Positions 28,502-38,002 of a stretch of DNA of 64,000 bases are shown here, one piece after another. Position numbers and translations under genes: made by a program. Origin of the DNA: Rhizobiaceae bacterium (lineage in GTDB: Bacteria > Pseudomonadota > Alphaproteobacteria > Rhizobiales > Rhizobiaceae); contig JAHBYV010000007.1 in the NCBI GenBank assembly GCA_019635795.1, forward strand, positions 1 to 64,000. The letters run 5' to 3'. Within the stretch, counting starts at the first letter, position 1. Each line of letters starts with the position of its first letter. The notes under the pieces were generated by a model. It had not been told where the DNA came from. It did not search any database and saw nothing but the letters and a program-made list of their open reading frames with translations.

Positions 28502-29302
28502 ATGACCGATCCTGAAGCTCAGAAGCGGCTTGATTTCGCTATCGATCTCGCCAGACGGGCGGGGGAGTTTAGCCTAACGTTTTTCCGGGAGCTGGACAAG
28601 CTCAGCATTGAAAGCAAAGGCCATCAGGACCTGGTTTCCAATGGCGACCGTGAGGTCGAACTTTTCGTAAGAGCCGAGATAGCCAAAGCCTATCCCGATG
28701 ACGGGATTGTCGGGGAAGAGCACGCTCCGGTTGAAGGCACGTCTGGCCACGTCTGGGTTATTGACCCGATTGATGGAACTGCGAATTTTGTTCGTGGCAT
28801 TCCGCAATGGTGCGTGATTATCGCTTGTATGAAAGACGGGCAGACCCATACCGGTGTTGTGCATGAGCCCGTTAACAATGAGACATTTTACGCGCGGGTG
28901 GGCGCTGGCGCGTTCGTTAATGGCCGACCCATCAAGGTCGCCTCTGTTTCCTCTATCGGAGAGGGGGCAATCGGAACCGGGTTCAACAACCGCACGGAAG
29001 CGGAAAATATATTGCCCGTGGTCGCGGAGATTATCCGTGGCGGCGGAATATTCTTCCGAAATGCTTCTGGCGGCTTGATGCTTGCTTATGTCGCTTCTGG
29101 CCGTCTCATTGGCTACACGGAAGAGCATATGAACGCATGGGATTGCGTTGCTGCATTGCTGATCGTTCAAGAGGCGGGCGGAGAGTGTGTGCCGTACAGC
29201 CGTGGTGATGTTATCGCGAACGGAACGGTGGTCATTGCCGGTGCACCCGGCGTTTTCGAATGGATTCGCGCTGTTTCGTTCAAAGCTTTCGGGCTTGCCT
29301 GA
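28502..29302 (+). CDS. Inositol monophosphatase-family protein (SuhB-like)
   Basis: This 266-residue Mg-dependent sugar phosphatase has GEEH with the metal-binding Glu near residue 78 and DPIDGTANFVRG near residue 91, followed by WDCVAALLIVQEAGG at the C-terminus. The family includes inositol-1-phosphatase, SuhB and histidinol-phosphate phosphatase HisN; sequence alone does not choose between them. AAGGAGGACTT just before the ATG is an ideal ribosome site. It converges with the ABC ATPase gene, 5 bases between stops. Confidence 0.87.
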   Translation: MTDPEAQKRLDFAIDLARRAGEFSLTFFRELDKLSIESKGHQDLVSNGDREVELFVRAEIAKAYPDDGIVGEEHAPVEGTSGHVWVIDPIDGTANFVRGIPQWCVIIACMKDGQTHTGVVHEPVNNETFYARVGAGAFVNGRPIKVASVSSIGEGAIGTGFNNRTEAENILPVVAEIIRGGGIFFRNASGGLMLAYVASGRLIGYTEEHMNAWDCVAALLIVQEAGGECVPYSRGDVIANGTVVIAGAPGVFEWIRAVSFKAFGLA

Positions 29303-29307
29303 GCCAT

Positions 29308-30378
29308 TCAGGCGCCAATCAGGACTGGCCCGCTGCGCGCAAAGGCGACACCCACCTCCGTGTCCGGCGCGTGAACATGATCTACGTCTTGCGAGATGAT
29401 GAAAATCTCTCCCCGGTCTGTTGAGACAACATATTCGGCGTGACTTCCGACATAGGTTGATTTTGCAATTTTGCCCGGAAGCGTGTTGGGTGTTCTCGCC
29501 TTCGCAACCTCAATCCGGCGCGGGCGGGCCGCAAGTTTTGCCTTTCCGGGCGATTGCCCGCGGGCTGGCAATTTCAGTGTCACCGGACCCAGCGTGACGG
29601 TAGCGATGCCGCCAGAAACGGCTTCGATCTCACAGTCGAATATATTTGCTTCGCCTATAAAGTCTGCGACGAACGCGTTTGCTGGCGCTTCGTACAGATC
29701 GCGGGGCGTGCCATCCTGTGCAATCACGGCATTGTTCATAACGACGATCCTGTCGGAAACGGCCAACGCTTCCTCCTGATCGTGGGTGACATATACGACT
29801 GTCAGTCCAAGATTTTGCTGAATCTCCCTGATCTCTTCGCGCACGTGTCGTCGCAGCTTCGCATCAAGATTGGAAAGCGGTTCGTCAAAAAGCAGGACTT
29901 GCGGTTCAAGTACCAGCGCTCGGGCAACGGCTACGCGCTGCTGCTGGCCACCTGATAGCTCGGATGGCAGACGATGGCCGAAATTGGCAAGGCCAACAAG
30001 ATCGAGACCAGCCTGCGCCTTCTGGGGAATGTCCTTTTTGGGAACGCCGGAAAAGCGCAACCCGTATTCCACATTCTCCATAACGGTCATGTGCGGGAAA
30101 AGTGCGTAGGATTGGAACACCATCGAAACATCGCGGTCGGTGGCGGGCAGGCGGGTCACATCCTTGCCGCCGATCAGGATCTTTCCCTCCGATGCCATTT
30201 CCAGACCGGCGATCATTCGCAGGGTCGTTGTTTTGCCGCAGCCGGAAGGGCCCAGAAGCGTGACGAGCTTGCCGGCCTCGATATCCAGCGAAACGTTGTT
30301 TACGGCGGTGAAACTGCCATACCGCTTAGTTACGTTCTCGAACTTGACGGAGGCAGCATTGCTGCGGATTTCGTTCAT
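29308..30378 (-). CDS. ABC transporter ATP-binding protein (FbpC/PotA-like)
   Basis: This 356-residue ATPase has Walker A GPSGCGKTT at residues 43-51, signature LSGGQQQR near 145, Walker B LLFDEPLSNLD and a C-terminal TOBE domain (about residues 285-356). The architecture is that of importers for ferric iron, polyamine, sulfate or phosphonate. It is the third gene of an operon with the permease and binding protein, and couples ATP hydrolysis to their transport. Confidence 0.9.
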   Translation of the reverse strand: MNEIRSNAASVKFENVTKRYGSFTAVNNVSLDIEAGKLVTLLGPSGCGKTTTLRMIAGLEMASEGKILIGGKDVTRLPATDRDVSMVFQSYALFPHMTVMENVEYGLRFSGVPKKDIPQKAQAGLDLVGLANFGHRLPSELSGGQQQRVAVARALVLEPQVLLFDEPLSNLDAKLRRHVREEIREIQQNLGLTVVYVTHDQEEALAVSDRIVVMNNAVIAQDGTPRDLYEAPANAFVADFIGEANIFDCEIEAVSGGIATVTLGPVTLKLPARGQSPGKAKLAARPRRIEVAKARTPNTLPGKIAKSTYVGSHAEYVVSTDRGEIFIISQDVDHVHAPDTEVGVAFARSGPVLIGA

Positions 30379-30405
30379 GGTTCGGTTCCGCTTTCAAACT
30401 TCATT

Positions 30406-32670
30406 TCACCCGGCTCCCGATGGCTGCACAACGGGAGAAGAAACGTTGGTTCGAGATTGCATCTGATCGGATTCCACCCCGCGCCGCCCGATGCGCCTTG
30501 ATCCGACGATCAACTGCATCAGGCCGATAACAATGAGCATCACAACGATGAGTACAGTCGAGTAGGCGATTGCAATTCCGTACTCATTGTTTTCAACGCG
30601 CCCGACAATATAGCTGGTGGACATGTCGTAGCGGGCGCTCACAAGGAATATGATTGCGCTGATTGCCGTCATGGCACGAACGAACGAATAAACCAGCGCG
30701 GCAAGAATCGCAGGGCGTAGCAGCGGCAGAATTACCTTGCGGAACGTCTGCCATGAGTTTGCGCCCAGCGTCAGGGACGATTCATCAAGGCTCTTGTCGA
30801 TCTGCGACATGGATGCGATGCCTGCGCGAACGCCTACCGGCATGTTTCTGAATATGAACGACAAAACCAGAATGATGCCCGTGCCTGTCAGTTCAATCGG
30901 AGGCACGTTGAACGCGATGACGTAGGCAACGCCGATCACGGTTCCGGGGATGGCAAATGAGAGCATCGTTCCAAACTCAAACGCTTCCTTGCCCTTGAAG
31001 TGCTGGCGCACGAGCAAATAGGCCGTGATCAAGCCGATTGCCGCGGTTAGCGGTGCCGATATCAAAGCAATTTCGATTGTCGTCCAGAACGAGCTCCACG
31101 CCGCACCGGAGAAGTGGATTCCATGTTCCGTTCGCCCGATCGAGAAGGACTTCACATAGTGATCCAGCGTGAGCGAATGATCTATACCCCAACGCGTGAC
31201 GACGCTGCCGTAGAAAATCGTTGCGTAGACAAACACTGTGAAGAGCGCCCAAAAGCCCGCTACGATAAACAGAATCTTTTCCAGTGCCGCCGGCAGGCGA
31301 GGATGGACGCCGGCATCGCCTTTGCCTGACATCGTTGTGTAGGACTTGCGCCCAAGCCAGAACCGCTGTGCGTAGAACGCTCCAAGCGTGAAAAAGAGAA
31401 GAACGATGGCGAGTACCGCAGCTTGCGCCGGGTCATTTTGTGCGCCCACGATTGCGAAGAAAATTTCGGTCGATAGAACGTCGAAATTTCCGCCAAGCAC
31501 GAGCGGATTTCCAAAGTCCGCCATGGACTCGATAAAGCCGAGCAGGAACGCGTTTGCCAGGCCAGGACGCATGAGTGGAAGCGAGACGTTCCAGAAAGTT
31601 TGCCACCGGTTCGCGCGCAGCGTTTGCGATGCCTCCTCCATGGACGGCGAGACCCCTTCAACAACGCCAATGAGCACCAGAAAGGCTATTGGAGTGAAGG
31701 CCAGTATCTGCGCAATCAGCAGCCCGGGAAGGCCATAGACCCAGCGCGTCGGCTGGATACCGAACACGCCTGATACGAATTGCGTGACGGCACCGGAAAG
31801 GCCAAACAGCAATATGATAGCCAAGCCAATCACAAATGGCGGCGTAATAATCGGCAGTACGGTCAGGGCACGCAGTAACTTGCCGTATTTGAACCCCGTG
31901 CGGGTCGCTACCAATGCGAATACAAGGCCGAGCAGCGTTGTCAAAACACCCACGAGTATGGCGAGGAAGAGTGAGTTCAGAGCTACGCCACAACGCGTGC
32001 CCGTGAAGCATCCGAGACTCCAAAGCCTTTCGCTGAAGATTTTTGATATGAAGCTGCCAAGCGAATAATTGCCTTCAGGCGTAATGAGTGCGTTTGCCAG
32101 CATCTGCAACACTGGCATGAAGATGAATACGCCTACCGTTCCGATGACAAAGCCGATGGACGAGACGACGAAAACATCGCCGCCAACAGCGCCGCGCGCC
32201 GCCAGCCCTATGCAAAACATAAACAGGAAGGCAGTAACGGTGAGCAGGGCGCCATAGCCCATGCCGAATTGGCGATCGTCAAGCTTTCCGAATAGCAGAT
32301 TTAGCCATTCAAAGCGCCATCCGCGCAGGCCAATGCCGAAGCCCTGCATGAAGAACCACGCCATGCCGAGCGCGCCGACAATCATCAGCAGCTTGCCAAA
32401 AAGAGGATCGTTTTTCGGGCGGCCGTAGAGGAGAAGCGGGAGCGCCAGCAATATGGCGAACGGAGCGAGCCAGAGCTTCTGGCCTTGCAGATTCAGGAAG
32501 AGCGCAGGGGCGACATCGTCGTTAAGCGGATAGCCGTCAGTCAGCCAGCCCAGCAGGAAGAAATTGTCGTCCAGCCCATACCAGGGCAGAACAGCATACC
32601 CGATCCACCCGACTGCCAGCCAAAGCAGAACAGTCGGGTGTAATCCGGTGGGCGAGTTTGCCGCGCGCAT
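30406..32670 (-). CDS. Fused ABC permease (FbpB-like, two EAA domains)
   Basis: This 754-residue inner membrane protein contains two permease domains in one chain, each with an EAA-type cytosolic loop: EEASQTLRANRWQTF and DESSLTLGANSWQTF, both followed by a PLLRP/PLMRP turn. This fused layout is standard for FbpB-type ferric importers, but here about 200 residues with several extra hydrophobic helices precede the first domain, which is longer than classical FbpB. It starts three bases after the binding-protein stop, so translation is likely coupled. Transport substrate is inferred to be ferric iron. Confidence 0.87.
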   Translation of the reverse strand: MRAANSPTGLHPTVLLWLAVGWIGYAVLPWYGLDDNFFLLGWLTDGYPLNDDVAPALFLNLQGQKLWLAPFAILLALPLLLYGRPKNDPLFGKLLMIVGALGMAWFFMQGFGIGLRGWRFEWLNLLFGKLDDRQFGMGYGALLTVTAFLFMFCIGLAARGAVGGDVFVVSSIGFVIGTVGVFIFMPVLQMLANALITPEGNYSLGSFISKIFSERLWSLGCFTGTRCGVALNSLFLAILVGVLTTLLGLVFALVATRTGFKYGKLLRALTVLPIITPPFVIGLAIILLFGLSGAVTQFVSGVFGIQPTRWVYGLPGLLIAQILAFTPIAFLVLIGVVEGVSPSMEEASQTLRANRWQTFWNVSLPLMRPGLANAFLLGFIESMADFGNPLVLGGNFDVLSTEIFFAIVGAQNDPAQAAVLAIVLLFFTLGAFYAQRFWLGRKSYTTMSGKGDAGVHPRLPAALEKILFIVAGFWALFTVFVYATIFYGSVVTRWGIDHSLTLDHYVKSFSIGRTEHGIHFSGAAWSSFWTTIEIALISAPLTAAIGLITAYLLVRQHFKGKEAFEFGTMLSFAIPGTVIGVAYVIAFNVPPIELTGTGIILVLSFIFRNMPVGVRAGIASMSQIDKSLDESSLTLGANSWQTFRKVILPLLRPAILAALVYSFVRAMTAISAIIFLVSARYDMSTSYIVGRVENNEYGIAIAYSTVLIVVMLIVIGLMQLIVGSRRIGRRGVESDQMQSRTNVSSPVVQPSGAG

Positions 32671-32673
32671 GCC

Positions 32674-33705
32674 TTACTGCGGCAACGATGCGACGTCGTT
32701 ATCCCACTTCGAAAGGAGCCGCTTGCGCTCTTCCGAAGATCCATATTTCTTGAAATCGTAGTCGATCAGCTTGATCTTGGAGATGTCCGGCACCTTGTCG
32801 GAAACCTTGGCATTCTTGTTGGAAGGTATCTGGAAGGAATTCACTTCCGCTGCCTTTTCCTGCACTTTGGCCTGAAGCACCCAATCATAGAACTTCTTTG
32901 CTTCTTCAGGATTGCGTGCGCCCTTTATCAGCGACATCGAGCCGATTTCGTAGCCGGTGCCTTCGCAAGGTGCAATTGGCTCAATCGGGAAACCTGCAAC
33001 CGTTTGGGCAACGGCGTCATGCAAGAAAACAATGCCGATCGTCGTTTCGCCAAGCCCGGCGGCCTTGATCGGCGCAGAACCTGACTTGGTGTACTGGTTG
33101 ATGTTCTTGTGCAGAGCCTTCAGATAGTCGAACGCCTTGTCCTCACCCATCAACTGAACGAGTGTCGCCAGCATCGTATATGCCGTGCCGGAGGAGTTTG
33201 GATTGGCAACCTGAATGTGACCCTTGTATTCCGGCTTGATGAGATCAGCCCAGCACTTCGGCTCGGGCAGATTGTTCTTTGCAATCAGGTCCTTGTTATA
33301 TCCAAAACCTAGCGCGCCGGAGTAAACGCCGATGGTGCGATTTCCGGATGCTTCCGCCTGCTTGATTGCCCAATCATATAGCTCGGCGCGCATGGGAGAA
33401 TCCGCATAAACTTCGGTCAAATCCTCTGCTGCGGCTTGCAAATGCGGGTCGCCTGTGCCACCCCACCATACATCTCCCTTGGGGTTTGCTGACTCAGCTT
33501 TGACCTGCGCGAATGTTTCACCCGAACTCTTGCGGGTCATATCAACAGTGATACCGGTATCCTGTTCAAACCCGCGTGCGAGTTGCTGGCACCAGGCTTC
33601 GTCAGCGCTGCAATACAGTGTCACGCTGTCGGCGCGCGCTATGGTTGTGGTGGATAGTGCGCCAAAAGCAACGCTCGCTGCGAGCAGTAACTTTCTGGAA
33701 ATCAT
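32674..33705 (-). CDS. ABC transporter periplasmic substrate-binding protein (ferric-type)
   Basis: This exported binding protein (343 aa) has a signal peptide (MISRKLLLAASVAFG, cleavage near ARA) and begins its mature part with SVTLYCSADEAWCQQL, as in FbpA/AfuA-like cluster D proteins. It also has the hinge FGYNKDLI and VANPNSSGTAYTML. GGGAGGAG at a good distance fixes the ATG at 33705 rather than 33738. First gene of the operon with permease and ATPase. Ferric iron is the best guess; related proteins bind 2-aminoethylphosphonate, and two Cys in the first 20 mature residues are notable. No Fur box was recognised upstream. Confidence 0.85.
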   Translation of the reverse strand: MISRKLLLAASVAFGALSTTTIARADSVTLYCSADEAWCQQLARGFEQDTGITVDMTRKSSGETFAQVKAESANPKGDVWWGGTGDPHLQAAAEDLTEVYADSPMRAELYDWAIKQAEASGNRTIGVYSGALGFGYNKDLIAKNNLPEPKCWADLIKPEYKGHIQVANPNSSGTAYTMLATLVQLMGEDKAFDYLKALHKNINQYTKSGSAPIKAAGLGETTIGIVFLHDAVAQTVAGFPIEPIAPCEGTGYEIGSMSLIKGARNPEEAKKFYDWVLQAKVQEKAAEVNSFQIPSNKNAKVSDKVPDISKIKLIDYDFKKYGSSEERKRLLSKWDNDVASLPQ

Positions 33706-33825
33706 CTGGTACTCCTCCCAAACCTTTTGCCGTCTCATGAAACCACACTGATTTCATTGCGGAATAGGCGAAGATTGGTAGGTTTTCCGATTGATTGCAA
33801 CAGGCTTTGTGAAAATTCGCCGGGG

Positions 33826-34836
33826 CTAGTTTTGCGAGACGCCAGCTTGCTCAAAGCTCGCCATGCCGTTGTGACATGCAACTGCCGCGTGGAGAAGGTT
33901 GATAGCTACCGCTGCCCCGGAACCTTCGCCGAGCCGCATTCCTAGATCAAGCAAAGGAGATAATTCGAGCGCTTGCAGCAACGCCCGATGGCCCGCTTCG
34001 GCAGATACATGCCCGGCCACCGCATGATTGAGGGAGCCTCTAGCAATTTTGAAAAGTGGTGCGACTGCCGCTGTCGTTACAAATCCGTCCAGCAAAAGCG
34101 GAATGCTGTGTTGGCGCGCGCCAAGGGCCGCGCCAAGCATTGCGGCAAGTTCGCGACCTCCCAACCGGGCTGCAACCTGCAAAGGGTCGTCCAGATTGCC
34201 TGCATGACGCGCAATGCCTGCGTTGATCGCCGCGGCCTTGCGTTGAAGTCCGGCATCGTCGACGCCAGTTCCGCGCCCCACCCAGTTTTGGGCATCGCCG
34301 CCAAACAAAGCGGTGGCAATCGCCGCGGCTGTGGTGGTGTTGCCGATGCCCATCTCTCCGAGGCTGACAAGGTCAAGATCAGGGCCGACGGAATTATAGC
34401 CTGCGTTTACAGCTTCCAGAAACTCGCTCTCGCTCATGGCGACTGTCCGGGTGAAATCGCCGGTAGGTTTGTCAATTTGCAAGGGAATGACTTCGAGTTC
34501 GGCGTTCGCAAGTCTTGCGAGTTGGTTTATCGCTGCGCCGCCCGCTGCAAAGTTCGCGACCATTTGTGCAGTCACCTCTGCAGGAAAAGCAGACACGCCT
34601 TGCGCGGTCACGCCATGAGAACCTGCGAATACGATAATCTTGATCCGGTCCAGCCGTGGCTTTTCGCGGCCTTGCCAACGGGCGAGCCAGATGGCCAGTT
34701 CTTCCAGTCTGCCAAGGCTGCCTTGCGGCTTGGTAAGTGTGTTTTGGCGCGACGCTGCTAGGTCGGCGAAGTGGTCGCTTGCGGCGGGTGCGGTGGTAAT
34801 TGCTGATCGCAGTTCATTCAACGATTTGAATTGCAT
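33826..34836 (-). CDS. cobT: Nicotinate-nucleotide:dimethylbenzimidazole phosphoribosyltransferase
   Basis: This enzyme (336 aa) activates the lower ligand 5,6-dimethylbenzimidazole as alpha-ribazole phosphate for cobalamin assembly. Family marks are TKPQGSLGRLEELA near the N-terminus, FAGSHGV, the GEMGIGNTTTAA loop, and the C-terminal LGEGSGAAVAINL with the catalytic Glu. In the aerobic-pathway nomenclature the gene is cobU. It lies 24 bases behind cobS in the same direction. It is one of three B12 genes here that cover late assembly plus the first committed methylation. Confidence 0.95.
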   Translation of the reverse strand: MQFKSLNELRSAITTAPAASDHFADLAASRQNTLTKPQGSLGRLEELAIWLARWQGREKPRLDRIKIIVFAGSHGVTAQGVSAFPAEVTAQMVANFAAGGAAINQLARLANAELEVIPLQIDKPTGDFTRTVAMSESEFLEAVNAGYNSVGPDLDLVSLGEMGIGNTTTAAAIATALFGGDAQNWVGRGTGVDDAGLQRKAAAINAGIARHAGNLDDPLQVAARLGGRELAAMLGAALGARQHSIPLLLDGFVTTAAVAPLFKIARGSLNHAVAGHVSAEAGHRALLQALELSPLLDLGMRLGEGSGAAVAINLLHAAVACHNGMASFEQAGVSQN

Positions 34837-34860
34837 AAAGGGATATTCTCCTGCGTTGAA

Positions 34861-35646
34861 TCAACCAAGAATCGCTGCTGCCGCGATGAGCATGCAAATC
34901 TCGATTGCCTGCTGCGCGGCTCCAAGCGTGTCACCCGTGATACCACCGATCTGGCGAATGAACAGGCTTCGGAGGCATAGGAATGTCGCCCCTATTATTA
35001 GAGCCAGAATGATCGCAGGACCAATTCCGAGCAACAGCAAGGGAAGCGCGCCGAGGCAAAGCGATGCCAATAAAACAGTATTGCTCACACTGCCGACGGA
35101 AGCTGCAAGACCATCCGCGCGGGCGTAGGGAGTTCGCTGGACGAACAACGCCAGCGCTCCCCTAGAGGCAGTATGAGCTGCAATCAGGGCACAGACCGCA
35201 CTTGCTCCACCGGGCAGGGATGCGAGCGACGTCCATCGCAACAGAACGGACATTGCAAGTGCTGAAGCGCCATATGTCCCGATGCGGCTGTCGCGCATGA
35301 TTTCCAGTTTTCGCGCGATAGTGCGCCCGCCGCCGAAAGCATCGGCAGTGTCGGCCAGACCGTCCTCATGCAAACAGCCGGTAAAAAGCATGGTGATTGC
35401 AAGAGCAATTGCTGCCGCCACCCCTTCATTAATACCGATTGCGTGAGACAGTGTGTACGCGGCCCCGCCTGCAATGGCCACTGCCACGCCAACCAGAGGG
35501 GCTGCCCACAGCGCGCCACCCAGCGTTTTTCCGGGAAGATCGAAATGGGGAAGGGGCAATCGCGTAAAGAACACAAGCGCAATAGCCAGATCACCCATGA
35601 TCCTGCGTGTTGAAAGTTCACCTGACCGGGCATCGTGACCGCTCAT
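34861..35646 (-). CDS. cobS: Adenosylcobinamide-GDP ribazoletransferase
   Basis: This integral membrane enzyme (261 aa) joins adenosylcobinamide-GDP to alpha-ribazole(-phosphate), the last step of the nucleotide loop. It has about six hydrophobic segments and the family motif HEDGLADTADAFGGG with Asp/Glu metal ligands near residue 92, preceded by FFTRLPLP. The old aerobic name is cobV. Its start ATG overlaps the stop of the upstream cobA (ATGA), so they are translationally coupled. cobT follows 24 bases on. Confidence 0.95.
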   Translation of the reverse strand: MSGHDARSGELSTRRIMGDLAIALVFFTRLPLPHFDLPGKTLGGALWAAPLVGVAVAIAGGAAYTLSHAIGINEGVAAAIALAITMLFTGCLHEDGLADTADAFGGGRTIARKLEIMRDSRIGTYGASALAMSVLLRWTSLASLPGGASAVCALIAAHTASRGALALFVQRTPYARADGLAASVGSVSNTVLLASLCLGALPLLLLGIGPAIILALIIGATFLCLRSLFIRQIGGITGDTLGAAQQAIEICMLIAAAAILG

Positions 35647-36422
35647 TGGGCAAGCCTTTCGCGCAATGACACAATGTGGCCAATCACGATCAGGACAGGC
35701 GAAACGATGCGTTCCTCAGTCGCCGATTGAACCAGCGTTCCAAGGGTGGCGATTACGGTGCGCTCTTGTGGCAAAGTTGCGTTTTCAATGAGTGCTGCGG
35801 GTGTTTCCGACGAAAGCCCACCATCCAGAAGATCCGCAACTGTCGATCCCAGATGCGTCAGCCCCATATAGATGATGATTGGCTGGCCTGTGCGTGCGAG
35901 TGAGCGCCAATCAGGGCGATCCTCATTCGTGGTTGCGAAGCCTGTCGCAATGGTAATGGCTCCGTTCACGCCTCGCATTGTGGCAGGAATGCCGGCCGAG
36001 GTAAGGCCGCCAAATGCAGAAGTTATGCCTGGCAACACGCGGTAGGGAATTCCGTTTGCAACCAGTGCCAGCGCTTCCTCGCCACCGCGCCCGAATACGT
36101 ATGGATGGCCGCCCTTCAGCCGCACGACCTTGCGACCTTTTCGAGCGAGATCAACCAGCATTTCATTGATTTCAGCCTGAGATATCGAAACTTTTCCGCC
36201 GCGTTTGCCAACAAAAATGCGTTCAGCATCAGGGGCAAGGTCCAGTATCTGCTTTGAAACCAGCGCATCATGCACCAGCACGTCGGCCTGATCGAGCGCG
36301 GAAAGGGCATCGACGGTGAGCAAGGACGGATCGCCCGGACCGGCACCCACGAGCCAGACATGACCGGGTTCGAGACGCGGCGCCCCTGCCATCAGCCTTG
36401 CTATCGCGTTCTCAATGCTCAT
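35643..36422 (-). CDS. cobA: Uroporphyrinogen-III C-methyltransferase (SUMT)
   Basis: This SAM-dependent enzyme (259 aa) methylates uroporphyrinogen III at C-2 and C-7 to precorrin-2, the branch point to cobalamin and siroheme. Motifs are VWLVGAGPGDPSLLTVDA, VRLKGGHPYVFGRGGEE, PGITSAFGG and the C-terminal PVLIVIGHIVSL. No CysG-type oxidase/ferrochelatase domain is present, so it is a stand-alone SUMT. The ATG 36422 (MSIENAIARL) is preferred; the ATG 36455 would add basic residues atypical of the family. Overlaps cobS by four bases. No cobalamin riboswitch motif was seen upstream. Confidence 0.93.
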   Translation of the reverse strand: MSIENAIARLMAGAPRLEPGHVWLVGAGPGDPSLLTVDALSALDQADVLVHDALVSKQILDLAPDAERIFVGKRGGKVSISQAEINEMLVDLARKGRKVVRLKGGHPYVFGRGGEEALALVANGIPYRVLPGITSAFGGLTSAGIPATMRGVNGAITIATGFATTNEDRPDWRSLARTGQPIIIYMGLTHLGSTVADLLDGGLSSETPAALIENATLPQERTVIATLGTLVQSATEERIVSPVLIVIGHIVSLRERLAQ

Positions 36423-36504
36423 CTGTTGCTTTCGCCGATGCCGCCGCCATGACATGACCTGTTCAGTATTATTGAAAAGCCAGAAGCTTTTGTGTCGTTA
36501 TGTG

Positions 36505-37719
36505 TCAGGTGCCTGCGATAGACAAGGCGAGCTTGTGGAGTTCTGGCCCCAGATCACCCGCTGGGGTCACGTCCAGCGTCTCAAGCGAAAGCCAGTTTTG
36601 CATCAGCCGCAGTTCTTCAAGCAATCTTTCCGCTGTCTGTGGCGGTGCGCTTGGCTCGCTATAAGCGGCAAGCACGCGCAACACGCTGTTGGGGCGGTCC
36701 GCCCGCAGGTCAACACGCGCAACCAGCGCTTCGTCCAGCAGGAAGGGCATTACGTAATAGCCGAAGCGGCGCTTTTCGGCAGGCGTGTAGATTTCGATTC
36801 GATAGTGAAAATCGAAAAGCTTTTCTGTTCGTGTGCGCTCGAAAACAAGCGGGTCAAACGGTGCCAGCAGCGCTTGCGTATTGATTTTGCGGGGCAGCCG
36901 CGCGTCTTTCCATAAATAGCCCGGCCGGTGCCAGCCTTCGATCTTCACGGGCAGCAGGTCGCCTTCCTCGACCAGCTCCTCGATTCGCCCTGAGATGTCA
37001 GCAGGTGACAGCCGGAAATAATCGCGTAGGCACTGTGCTGTTCCCACGCCGAGCGCGCGCGCCGAAATCCTGAGTAGCTGGCGGTGCGCTTCAGCCGCAT
37101 CCGGCACTGGCGCTTCAAGCGTTTCCTTTGGCAAGACGCGTTCTGGCAGGTCGTACAGACGCTCAAAACCGCGACGCGAATGCGCGGTGATTCGGCCTGC
37201 CCAAAAGAGCCATTCCAGGGCCGCCTTCGTGTCAGACCAGCCCCACCAGCCGCCCTTGCTCTTGTGGCCGTCAAACTGGGAAGCGGCAATCGGGGCGCGC
37301 GCCTTCACTTCATCGAATATTTCTTCGATGAAGGACTGATTCTGCCGCGCCCATTTCGCCAGTCCTGCATATATCTCGCTATAGTCTCGTGCTCGCTCCA
37401 TCCGCCACTGCATCAGCGGCCAAATTTCCAGTGGAAGAAACGAGGCCTCATGCGCCCAATATTCGAACAGGCGGCGCTTTGAGGGGCCTGTGGCCTCATC
37501 GAGAAGCGACATGGGGTAGGGGCCCAGTCGGGAAAATGCAGGCATGTAATGCGCGCGAACAACTGCGCTGACGGAATCAATCTGCAAAAGACCGATCCGG
37601 TTCAGCATCCGGGAAAGATGTCCGCGATTGACCGGGCCGGATGGGCGCGGTTCACCGAAGCCCTGTGCTGCAAGTGCAACACGCCGCGTTTGAGCAAGGC
37701 TGATCTTTTCTTTTTTCAT
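36505..37719 (-). CDS. YcaQ-like winged-helix DNA glycosylase
   Basis: This 404-residue protein is of the YcaQ/AlkX family (formerly DUF1006), which unhooks interstrand DNA crosslinks. It starts MKKEKISLAQTRRVAL and carries the conserved HLSRMLNRIGLLQIDSVSAV segment in separate helices, YWAHEASFLPLE, and the C-terminal LLAPFDPLVFERTRT typical of the family. The family catalytic QxQ/QxD motif corresponds to LLQIDSV, near residue 44, containing Gln-x-Asp as in the alkylation-repair branch. The start 37719 follows CAGAAG; a 62-residue upstream extension is not conserved-looking. It is divergent from nuoA. Confidence 0.83.
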   Translation of the reverse strand: MKKEKISLAQTRRVALAAQGFGEPRPSGPVNRGHLSRMLNRIGLLQIDSVSAVVRAHYMPAFSRLGPYPMSLLDEATGPSKRRLFEYWAHEASFLPLEIWPLMQWRMERARDYSEIYAGLAKWARQNQSFIEEIFDEVKARAPIAASQFDGHKSKGGWWGWSDTKAALEWLFWAGRITAHSRRGFERLYDLPERVLPKETLEAPVPDAAEAHRQLLRISARALGVGTAQCLRDYFRLSPADISGRIEELVEEGDLLPVKIEGWHRPGYLWKDARLPRKINTQALLAPFDPLVFERTRTEKLFDFHYRIEIYTPAEKRRFGYYVMPFLLDEALVARVDLRADRPNSVLRVLAAYSEPSAPPQTAERLLEELRLMQNWLSLETLDVTPAGDLGPELHKLALSIAGT

Positions 37720-38002
37720 GGCTTCTGTGTCAAAATGCGGGAATCTCACGCTGGAGGCTAGCAGAATGCCGGCCAAAGAGGTGTCAGGATAGAAACATGA
37801 GTGAAAAAGTATAGAAATCAATGGGTAGCGCCGCGACATTTCTGCCAGATTTTGGACAAGCTTTGGCTTGCGTCGGTGTGGTGGCTGCGCTAACGCTCGC
37901 CGCAACGCAGCATCGGTTTGGAACCGGTAATGCGCGATTGGTGTTGCCTGTCAGGTTCAAGTGTCTACTCGCAGCAGCAGTCGCCAAGCGGAAAGTTGGA
38001 CC
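37720..38002. other. Divergent gap between ycaQ-like gene and nuoA
   Basis: This 283-base gap must hold the promoter for the nuo operon. No RNA or repeat recognised; short frames here lack ribosome sites. No clear sigma-70 pair was seen. Confidence 0.5.

Noticed and set aside
33706-33825. Possible Fur box before the ferric-type binding protein
   Set aside because: No 19-bp inverted repeat resembling a Fur or Irr site could be made out by eye.
36423-36504. Cobalamin riboswitch before the cob genes
   Set aside because: The gap is only 82 bases and lacks a B12-box-like GCCACTG; a riboswitch of normal size cannot fit.
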